A stretch of 10,670 bases of DNA. Source: G039029935 sp039029935 (GTDB lineage: Bacteria > Chloroflexota > Anaerolineae > Caldilineales > Caldilineaceae). The DNA lies in contig JBCCFC010000359.1 of the NCBI GenBank assembly GCA_039029935.1, positions 1-10,670 of the forward strand, in the 5' to 3' direction. Positions 1 through 6,342 of this stretch are shown in pieces (position 1 is the first letter of the stretch; every line of letters begins with the position of its first letter). Position numbers and translations under genes: made by a program. Below the pieces are notes generated by a model that did no database searches, had not been told where the DNA came from, and was given only the letters and a program-made list of their open reading frames with translations.

Positions 1-3000
1 ATGCGGCCCTTCAACGACATCATTGATGCCATCGTTGTCGCTGTCCAAATCACGGATATCGGGTACGCTATCGCCATCGGTGTCTGGCTGTGTTTCTGGT
101 GTTGAGCCAGGATTGGCGTCATCGCCATCCACAGGTCCTTGGATGCCATCGCCATCTGGATCGCTACCCGCTGTGGGGTCCACTTGACCATTGCCATCAA
201 GGTCATCGGCACCATTGCCATCTTCAATCACGTCGTTGATACCATCGTTGTCGCTGTCAAGGTCACGCCAGTCGCCAACCGTGTCGCCATCGGTGTCGGC
301 TGGATTGTCTGGGCCAACGCCATTGTCATCATAGTCTGGTTGACCGGATTCCGGTGTGGTTTCCACGTTGTCAGCGAGACCGTTGGGACCAAAGCCACCT
401 GCTTCGGTTGCGTCGATAACGCCGTCGCCATTGCTGTCAATCGGTGTTTCGCCCTGTGGGACAGACTCAACTGTGTCTGGTGCACCATCGTTGTCGCTGT
501 CCAAATCGAGTGAATCTGGGACGCCATCACCATCGGTATCGACACAAGCATCCTCTACTGGCAAGACAATAACATCATCCAAATCGGCAGCACCATTGGC
601 ATTCGGAGAGTCATATATATACAAGCGTAAACTGTATCTTGTATTGGGTTCCAGACTGAACCGGACAGCCAAATCATTGATTGACTCGAACGTAGTTTGT
701 GGGAAGAGCTGGTTTAACGTCTGTTTACCGGGCAGTACAGCAGATGTTGTGTTTCTTCCACTCGGGTCTACCTGATAAGCGGCTGTTTCTACCTCTTCAT
801 TCAAGATCGTCCGAGAAGCAAACCCATCATCCGAGATTTCGATGCTCACTTTGTAGCCAGTATCAGTTGTGTTATTGTTGGTATTCCAGCGTACTTCATT
901 GAGATATACATCAGCATCTCCAAAATTAGCCGTTGTGAAAGAATACTCAACATATGCATTTGACGTTCGCGCACTGGCAAGATCAGGGTCATCGGCACCT
1001 GTAAGCTGTAACACTGTATTCAACAGGCTGCTTGTCAAGCCGGACCCCACAACAAAGATTTCTGTAGAGATAATTTTGTCACCAACGCTACCGCCACTGG
1101 AACTGTTGTTGAAAAACCAGAATACGCCACTCTCTCCAAAATCAGACTGACCAATGATGACGTCCTGACATTCAACTGTATCCAAGATACCATCATTGTC
1201 ATCGTCGATGTCTGTGCTGTTTGGAATACCATCACCATCCGTATCCACTGTCACCGCTATCGGCGTACCTGCGACATCCAAACTGCCACAAATGCTACCG
1301 CCGCCCTGTTGGAGCAGACCGTTGACATCGAAGCCTGTGGTCGTGCCTGGCACAACAATGCTGAGGTCCAAGAAGTCTGGGTCAGCGTTGTCACTGGTTT
1401 CGGCCACCAGTGTATGGATGGTGTAGTTGCCTGCTGCATTGACCGTGAAGCTTGGGGTCGCACTGGTTTGTTCAATCACCAAGCCTGCACCGCTGGTCAG
1501 GACATAGAGCGTTTCGTAGCCTGCTGGCACAGCGATGTCGCCATTGGGTGTGGCCGAGATGGTGGCAGACCCACCACTCAGGGTGACATTGGATGCCGCT
1601 GCCGTGAGTGTACCCGCATCAGCAGAACAGGAAGGCGGTCCATCCTTAAACTCCGCAGGCACATTATCCGCTGGCAGCAGGATACCGTCGCCATCTGGGT
1701 CGGTGGGGTCATCAATGCGCCCATCCCCATTGGCATCTTCGCTGCTCAGGTTAGCGCCATTTAAATCGCCACCGTCGATATCATCATTGATGCCATCGCC
1801 TATGGCCTGCTCATCTGGGTCATCTGAATCGACATCATAGGGCGCAGGTGCATTGTCGTTGTCGCTATCTGGTGGGGTCAGCCCAGCGGGAACCGGTCGT
1901 CCGAGTGCATCGGGTGTGCCGTCTGCAAAGCCATCGCGGTTTGTGTCTGTGCCGTTGGCTTCGTCTACATCGTTGATGCCGTCGTTGTCAGAGTCGAGGT
2001 CGAGGCTGTTGATGATGCCATCGCCGTCAGTATCACAGCCGTTAGCGTTATTGATCGAATCTCCGTCGGTGAACTGCCAAATGTTGCCACCTGCAGCCCA
2101 AGCATCTAGATTACCGAGTAATGCCTCAATTTCAATCACTCCGTCAATCACACCACCAGTGGTTCCGGTTGTGCTATAACCGTCTTGGTTTGCATCTGGG
2201 TTACGCAGAACGGTTCCGTCATCTAAAGAAACTAGGAGGGTGTCAAGATCACCCGCTGCTACCGTAAACCCAATACCTGTTGTGCTGGCATAGCGGAAAA
2301 TGTTGCCACCAGCAGGCCATTCGCCAAGATTGCCTAGCAGTGCTTCAATTTCAATGACACCATCAATCACACCACCAGTGGTTCCAGTTGTGCTGTATCC
2401 ATCTTGGTTTGCATCCGGGATCCGTAAGACTGTGCCATCATCTAATGTAACTAGTTGAGTATCTTCATCTCCCCCGGTGACTGTAAAGTCAATACCAGTT
2501 GTACTGGCATAGCGGAAGATGTTGCCACCAGCAGGCCATTCGCCAAGATTGCCTAGCAGTGCTTCAATTTCAATGACACCATCAATCACACCACCCGTGG
2601 TTCCGGTTGTGCTGTAGCCATCTTGGTTTGCATCCGGGACCCGTAAGACTGTGCCATCATCTAAAGTGATGAGAAAGGTATCAAAATCCCCAGCAGCAAC
2701 TGTAAAGTCAATATCAGTTGTGCTGGCATAACGGAAGATGTTGCCACCCGCAGGCCATTCGCCAAGATTGCCTAGCAATGCCTCAATTTCAATGACACCA
2801 TCAATCACACCACCAGTGGTTCCAGTTGTGCTGTATCCATCTTGATTTCCATCTGGCACACGCAGTACGGTTCCATCATCTAAAGTGATAAGGTGAGTGT
2901 CATCGTCACCAGCAGCTATTGTGAAACCAATACCAGTTGTACTGGCATAACGGAAGATGTTTCCACCCGCAGGCCATTCGCCAAGATTGCCTAGCAATGC

Positions 3001-5313
3001 CTCAATTTCAATGACACCATCAATCACGCCACCGGTGGTGTCAGTTGTGCTGTATCCATCTTGGTCTCCATCTGGGATACGCAATGCTGTCCCGTCATCC
3101 AACATAATAAGGTGAGTATCACTATCACCACGCGCACCATCAAAAGTAAAGCTGATACCTGTGGTGCTAATAAACTTGAAGATATTGCCACCCGCTGGCC
3201 ATGCACCAAGATTCGCATCAAAGGTATTGACATTGACGATACCATCATTGACTCCACCTGTAGAACCTGATGTTGCGTAAACATCATACCCATCTAAAGA
3301 CGCATCAGCTATTCGATAGACAGTACCATCGGTTAATGTAACGAGAAGAGTATCTTCATCTCCGGCTGTTACTGAACCAAGCCCGATACCACAGGCACCA
3401 TCCTCAACGGTATCCAGAATACCGTCGTTGTCATCATCGAGGTCGATGCTGTCTGGGACACCGTCGCCGTCGGTGTCGGTAGCAGGTCCAGCTACCTCGA
3501 TGGTGGCAATGCCTTGATCACAGACACTGTTGTCGGCTTCGAGACAGATTTGATAGGTGACGTTGTATGTCCCCGATGCGGCCCCTGCCGGAATGTTGGC
3601 TGTGCCATCTGTGTTGAAACTGATGCCTGTCAGACCGCCATTACTGATGACGGTTGGTGTTGTCACCAGTGCATCTGTGGCGGGTGTTGTGCCGTTGGCG
3701 TCGTCATTGGTGAAGACCGTGGGCGTTGTTCCACCTGCACTTTGGCTCGTGAAGTTGTCGTCGTTGGCCGTGATCGAGCAGGTATTATTGCCACCGCTTG
3801 GATTATCTGAGTCGGCGACGAATAGATAATTGGTAGAGGAAATCAGCAATTGTTGGCGCAACGCATCCACATCAATCACACCATCCGCAGGCGTATCGGT
3901 GAAACCACCCGTGCCGTCGGCGACATCGTAATTTGCCCGCGCACCATAAACAAGCCGCCCAACCGTGCCATCTTCATAGGTAATCAGGTAGGAGTCGTTA
4001 TCCCCTTCTGCAAGTGTAAAGCTCTGCCCGCTGCTGCTTGTGAACAGATAATTGGAGGAGCTAATCAGCAGTTGCTGTTTGATGATGTCAATATCAATCA
4101 CACCATCCGCAGGTGTATTGGTGAAGCCGCCCGCACCATCTGCGGTGTCGTACACGGCAACATTCCCAACCATCGACAAGATTGTGCCATCGTCAAAACT
4201 GACCAGATAGGTTCCATCATCCCCTCGGATCATGGTAAAGTTCTGGCCGCTGCTGCTTTCGTAAATATAATTGGAAGAGCTAATCAGCAGTTGTTGCTCC
4301 AACGCATCAATATCGATAACACCATCCGCAGGGGTATCGGTGAAGCCACCTGTACCATCGGCGGTATCATAATTTGCCCGCGCACCGTCCGCAACGCGCA
4401 TATACCTGCCATCATCAAAGCGTAGCAGGTAAGAGCCACCATCGCCTTGTGTCATGGTAAAGTTCTGGCCGCTGCTGCTCTCGAAGATATAATTCGAGGA
4501 GCTAATCAGCAGTTGTTGCTCCAAGGCATCAATATCAATCACGCCATCCGCAGGGGTGTCGGTGAATCCCCCCGTGCCGTCTGCGACATCGTAATTTGCC
4601 CGCGCACCATACGCAAGCCGCATATACCTGCCATCATCAAAGCGAAGCAGGTAAGAGTCATCATCGCCTTGGCTGATGGTAAAGTTCTGGCCGCTGCTGC
4701 TCATGAACAGATAATTGGAAGAGCTAATCAGCAGTTGTTGCTTGATGACATCAATATCAATCACACCGTCAGCAGGCGTATTCGTGAATCCCCCCGCACC
4801 GTCCGCCGTATCGTACACGGCAACACGTTCAACAAGTGCCAGCACCGTACCGTCATCAAAGCTGACCAGATAAGAGCCGTCATCACCTCGAATCATGGTA
4901 AAGTTCTGACCGCTGCTGCTTTCCCAAATATAATTGGTGGAGCTAATCAGCAGTTGTTGCACCAACGCTTCCATATCGATCAAACCGTCATGAGGGACGT
5001 CAGTGTGCCCCCCAATGCCGTCTGCGGAATCGTAAAGTGCCCGCGCACCGTCCGAAATCGACATATATCTGCCATCGTTTAGGGCAACCAGATACGTATC
5101 CTCATCCCCGCCAGCAATGGCCGTAAACCCAAAACAGGTCTGGTTGGCGGCGCTTGCGGGTGCGCCATCCGTGGCTGCATGAACCACTGCCGTTGATGTC
5201 GCTGGTGTCACCATGCTGAACATGATGGCAAGCACCGTCAGCACCGTCACGGCCAGTGCTCGTGGGGTGCGTGTTTGCTGCTGACCCCGTTGTTGATTAT
5301 CGTTCCCGTTCAT
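1..5313 (-). CDS. Giant secreted calcium-binding repeat protein (TSP3-rich), C-terminus beyond the window
   Basis: The minus-strand frame is open for 1771 codons from ATG at 5313 to the left edge with no stop. Residues 1-46 look like a signal peptide: a polar, Arg-containing n-region, a hydrophobic core (ALAVTVLTVLAIMF, 18-31) and cleavage probably after VVHA. Residues 69-499 and 651-1087 are two arrays of a ~73-residue repeat. Residues 505-609 form a Cys-containing Ig/cadherin-like module (ITANDDNFTS, GTYNVTYQIC). TSP3 calcium-binding repeats (DTDGDGVPDS, DLDSDNDGIND) occur near 613-637, 1094-1215, 1357-1381 and 1592-1771. A module at 1228-1352 (PAGYETLYVLTS, NYTIHTLVAE) and a beta-rich module at 1382-1590 lie between them. 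The protein is probably exported, calcium-stabilised and surface-bound or released; its ligand is unknown. An in-frame ATG at 5385 would add 24 residues, but this would make an unusually long n-region, so 5313 is preferred. Neither start has a strong ribosome site. Anchor or sorting signals would lie off-window. Confidence 0.9.
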   Translation of the reverse strand, partial: MNGNDNQQRGQQQTRTPRALAVTVLTVLAIMFSMVTPATSTAVVHAATDGAPASAANQTCFGFTAIAGGDEDTYLVALNDGRYMSISDGARALYDSADGIGGHTDVPHDGLIDMEALVQQLLISSTNYIWESSSGQNFTMIRGDDGSYLVSFDDGTVLALVERVAVYDTADGAGGFTNTPADGVIDIDVIKQQLLISSSNYLFMSSSGQNFTISQGDDDSYLLRFDDGRYMRLAYGARANYDVADGTGGFTDTPADGVIDIDALEQQLLISSSNYIFESSSGQNFTMTQGDGGSYLLRFDDGRYMRVADGARANYDTADGTGGFTDTPADGVIDIDALEQQLLISSSNYIYESSSGQNFTMIRGDDGTYLVSFDDGTILSMVGNVAVYDTADGAGGFTNTPADGVIDIDIIKQQLLISSSNYLFTSSSGQSFTLAEGDNDSYLITYEDGTVGRLVYGARANYDVADGTGGFTDTPADGVIDVDALRQQLLISSTNYLFVADSDNPSGGNNTCSITANDDNFTSQSAGGTTPTVFTNDDANGTTPATDALVTTPTVISNGGLTGISFNTDGTANIPAGAASGTYNVTYQICLEADNSVCDQGIATIEVAGPATDTDGDGVPDSIDLDDDNDGILDTVEDGACGIGLGSVTAGDEDTLLVTLTDGTVYRIADASLDGYDVYATSGSTGGVNDGIVNVNTFDANLGAWPAGGNIFKFISTTGISFTFDGARGDSDTHLIMLDDGTALRIPDGDQDGYSTTDTTGGVIDGVIEIEALLGNLGEWPAGGNIFRYASTTGIGFTIAAGDDDTHLITLDDGTVLRVPDGNQDGYSTTGTTGGVIDGVIEIEALLGNLGEWPAGGNIFRYASTTDIDFTVAAGDFDTFLITLDDGTVLRVPDANQDGYSTTGTTGGVIDGVIEIEALLGNLGEWPAGGNIFRYASTTGIDFTVTGGDEDTQLVTLDDGTVLRIPDANQDGYSTTGTTGGVIDGVIEIEALLGNLGEWPAGGNIFRYASTTGIGFTVAAGDLDTLLVSLDDGTVLRNPDANQDGYSTTGTTGGVIDGVIEIEALLGNLDAWAAGGNIWQFTDGDSINNANGCDTDGDGIINSLDLDSDNDGINDVDEANGTDTNRDGFADGTPDALGRPVPAGLTPPDSDNDNAPAPYDVDSDDPDEQAIGDGINDDIDGGDLNGANLSSEDANGDGRIDDPTDPDGDGILLPADNVPAEFKDGPPSCSADAGTLTAAASNVTLSGGSATISATPNGDIAVPAGYETLYVLTSGAGLVIEQTSATPSFTVNAAGNYTIHTLVAETSDNADPDFLDLSIVVPGTTTGFDVNGLLQQGGGSICGSLDVAGTPIAVTVDTDGDGIPNSTDIDDDNDGILDTVECQDVIIGQSDFGESGVFWFFNNSSSGGSVGDKIISTEIFVVGSGLTSSLLNTVLQLTGADDPDLASARTSNAYVEYSFTTANFGDADVYLNEVRWNTNNNTTDTGYKVSIEISDDGFASRTILNEEVETAAYQVDPSGRNTTSAVLPGKQTLNQLFPQTTFESINDLAVRFSLEPNTRYSLRLYIYDSPNANGAADLDDVIVLPVEDACVDTDGDGVPDSLDLDSDNDGAPDTVESVPQGETPIDSNGDGVIDATEAGGFGPNGLADNVETTPESGQPDYDDNGVGPDNPADTDGDTVGDWRDLDSDNDGINDVIEDGNGADDLDGNGQVDPTAGSDPDGDGIQGPVDGDDANPGSTPETQPDTDGDSVPDIRDLDSDNDGINDVVEGPH
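2053..3363 (-). repeat. Repeat array B: six ~73 residue units, homologous to array A
   Basis: Units begin at residues 651, 729, 802, 875, 948 and 1021. The first is 78 residues, the next four are exactly 73 (219 bp), and the last is cut short near 1087. The consensus is GDxDTxLVTLDDGTVLRIPD, then ANQDGYSTTGTTGGVIDG, VIEIEALLGNLGEWPAGG and NIFRYASTTGIGFTV. The order of shared positions (GDxDT, DDGT, GG, DGVIxI, AL, FT) shows homology to array A. DANQDG is a candidate calcium-binding loop. The middle copies are very similar in DNA, suggesting recent duplication or gene conversion. Confidence 0.93.
3817..5109 (-). repeat. Repeat array A: six ~73-74 residue units in the giant protein
   Basis: Six coding units start at residues 69, 143, 216, 290, 364 and 437, with lengths 74, 73, 74, 74, 73 and a shorter last copy. 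The unit pattern is GDxDSYLLRFDDGRYM, then YDTADGTGGFTDTPADG, VIDIDALEQQLLISSSNY and ESSSGQNFTM. The DNA marker aatcagca recurs at 3841, 4063, 4282, 4504, 4726 and 4945. The DTPADGVIDIDAL stretch resembles a calcium loop of the dockerin/EF type, but this is only a resemblance. I cannot match the unit to a named family. Confidence 0.93.
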
Positions 5314-5409
5314 CCATACCCCGCGACTCGGCGGTTGTCCGTCCACCGGACTGTCATGTATGAACCTGTTTCTACTTATTGTCATTCGTTCTTAAACCTT
5401 TGTTATTTT

Positions 5410-5528
5410 GCTATTTGAGGTCTCATGGTGTGTGAAACCAGACCTTCGGGAGGTGTCCGTTGACAATTTGGGCGTACCCGAGTTTCCCCAGACACCTCCC
5501 GAAGGTCTTACCCAACAACTCAAATAGC
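5410..5528. repeat. 119 bp nested inverted repeat upstream of the giant gene
   Basis: Outer arms gctatttgag (5410-5419) and ctcaaatagc (5519-5528) are perfect 10 bp complements. Inner arms gaccttcgggaggtgtc (5441-5457) and gacacctcccgaaggtc (5491-5507) are a perfect 17 bp pair with a 33-base centre. No T-tract follows, so it is not a classical terminator. It could be a MITE-like or REP-like interspersed element, or a structured leader of the giant gene, because a candidate promoter overlaps its distal end. Confidence 0.85.
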
Positions 5529-5556
5529 TATATTTTTATGAATCATAATCGGTCAA
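5527..5556 (-). promoter_or_regulatory. Candidate sigma-70-like promoter for the giant gene
   Basis: On the minus strand TTGACC (5556-5551) is followed after 18 bases by TATAGC (5532-5527), a fair -35/-10 pair. Transcription would start around 5520 and carry the 5410-5528 palindrome into a leader of about 200 nt. It is a motif match only. The -10 overlaps the outer arm of the inverted repeat. Confidence 0.3.
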
Positions 5557-5573
5557 TCAAGATGGGTTGATTT

Positions 5574-5651
5574 GTAGGTCACGCTAGCAGCGTGACGGTT
5601 TATCAAACCCCAATTTTTCTCTTGAAAATGACGAACCTGATGATGATTGTC
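5574..5651 (+). repeat. REP-like element, one module plus spacer (right module missing)
   Basis: The 23 nt module at 5574-5596 is GTAG followed by hairpin GTCACGCT-agc-AGCGTGAC. It matches 10161-10183 with one mismatch. The following spacer aligns at a constant offset of 4587 bp, including atttttctcttgaa (5613-5626) and gattgtc (5645-5651). Similarity stops at 5652, where the other copy starts its inverted partner module. A GTAG tetranucleotide ahead of a hairpin is the known layout of REP sequences mobilised by REP-associated tyrosine transposases (RAYTs). No such transposase is in this window. Confidence 0.6.
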
Positions 5652-5655
5652 TTAA

Positions 5656-5692
5656 CCCTTCAACTCTTCAACCTTTCAACCCTTCAACTTTT
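5656..5692. repeat. Octamer tandem repeat (cccttcaa type)
   Basis: Consecutive 8 bp units cccttcaa, ctcttcaa, cctttcaa and cccttcaa (5656-5687) are followed by a partial unit. The block begins where similarity to the REP element copy at 10159-10260 ends. It belongs to the same short-period family seen at 6186-6324, 7456-7503 and 10026-10060. Confidence 0.8.
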
Positions 5693-6090
5693 CCGGCCCA
5701 TCTCTTGGTCGATTTGTGGCAGTATTGTGGGCATGATCGTTGTGCATTGTGACTATGCCTCCGTCGGTGTCACCTGCGTCGATGTGTGCTGTGATGTTGG
5801 TCGATGATGAAAAACAATATACGTATAAATATTTATTGTTCAAAGACAAAAAATTAATTTAGCTTAAGTTATGCATGTCAAAAATCTTATTTGCTTTGAT
5901 CTATAACTTAAAATAACGTTTATATAATGATTGTTCTTATTTGGATTGGATTATACATGAAGAAATAATTTTTATTACTGACAAAAAGATGTCTAAAATT
6001 ATATTTAATTTGCAGTTTTTCAATGGTTATGGTTTAATGGTAGAGGCATAGCGCTTGTCGATATGCCCTGTAGCACATCATACATGAGGG
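5693..6090. other. Non-coding divergent intergenic DNA with an AT-rich stretch
   Basis: I see no convincing gene. From about 5808 to 6030 the base composition becomes strongly AT-rich, unlike the genes on both sides. It contains a 9 bp inverted repeat, ttaagttat (5864-5872) and ataacttaa (5903-5911), and a consensus-like TATAAT at 5923-5928 without a well-spaced -35. It may be a promoter region with bendable DNA, or a remnant of acquired DNA. The 5693-5805 part is ordinary in composition and has no recognisable product on either strand. Confidence 0.5.
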
Positions 6091-6144
6091 GCGTCACGCG
6101 CCGCGTCACACACCGCGTATCACATCGCGTATCACGTAGCGTCA
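6091..6144. repeat. 12 bp tandem repeat upstream of the regulator
   Basis: Four and a half units follow each other: gcgtcacgcgcc (6091-6102), gcgtcacacacc (6103-6114), gcgtatcacatc (6115-6126), gcgtatcacgta (6127-6138) and gcgtca (6139-6144). The spacing is close to one helical turn. SARP-type regulators are known to bind short direct repeats with a period of about one turn, so this could be an operator for the downstream regulator or for the divergent gene. That role is inference only. Confidence 0.75.
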
Positions 6145-6185
6145 ATTTTTGAACTATGGCTAGATTTACGACATTTGTATGGTGA

Positions 6186-6324
6186 GTTGAAAGGTGGAAA
6201 AGTTGAAAGGTGGAAAAGTTGAAAGGTGGAAGAGGGTAAAACTAATTCATTACTCTTTCCACTCTTCAACCCTTCCACCCTTCAACCCTTCAACCCTTCC
6301 ACCCTTCCATCCTGCAACCTGCAA
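6186..6324. repeat. Octamer-repeat inverted block in the regulator leader
   Basis: The left side is three near-perfect copies of a 16 bp dimer, gttgaaag + gtggaaaa (from 6186, 6202 and 6218). After a short spacer the right side has complementary-type octamers from 6262: ctcttcaa, cccttcca, cccttcaa (twice), cccttcca (twice), tcctgcaa, then the heptamer cctgcaa. The two sides can pair as a long imperfect stem immediately ahead of the ribosome binding site at 6331. Translation through it from a GTG at 6226 gives low-complexity NPSTLQPFNPSTL-type sequence and is not believed. Confidence 0.85.
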
Positions 6325-6330
6325 CCTAAA

Positions 6331-6336
6331 AAAGGA
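6331..6336 (+). promoter_or_regulatory. Ribosome binding site of the regulator
   Basis: AAAGGA at 6331-6336 lies 6 bases before ATG at 6343, with a second purine run AAAGG at 6336-6340. This sets the start at 6343 rather than the upstream GTG at 6226, which falls in repeat DNA. Confidence 0.7.
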
Positions 6337-6342
6337 AAGGAA

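Noticed and set aside
139..775. Plus-strand and other minus-frame open frames across the TSP3 region
   Set aside because: The DxDxDG codon pattern leaves the other frames open. Only the minus frame starting at 5313 gives recognisable calcium-binding repeats continuously to the edge.
3850..5082. Long plus-strand open frames opposite array A with repeated INHTIRR / ICPRT sequence
   Set aside because: They are antisense shadows of the 219-222 bp coding repeats: the same reading frame recurs because the units are multiples of three. They lack ribosome sites, and the minus strand gives the sensible TSP3-type protein.
2053..5109. CRISPR-like regular spacing
   Set aside because: The period of ~219 bp is protein-coding and in frame, with no short repeat/unique spacer alternation.
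5592..5807. 71-residue plus-strand open frame
   Set aside because: It begins inside the REP-like element and crosses octamer repeats; there is no ribosome site or recognisable domain.
6020..6100. tRNA-like stretch (ggtttaatggtagagg followed by a ggcata/tatgcc stem)
   Set aside because: The D-arm-like words are there, but the stem encloses 11 bases instead of 7, and there is no T-loop GGTTCGA or acceptor pairing.
6226..6342. Extended GTG start for the regulator
   Set aside because: The extra 39 residues are translated octamer repeat. The ATG at 6343 has a clear AAAGGA site and starts exactly where SARP-type domains usually begin.
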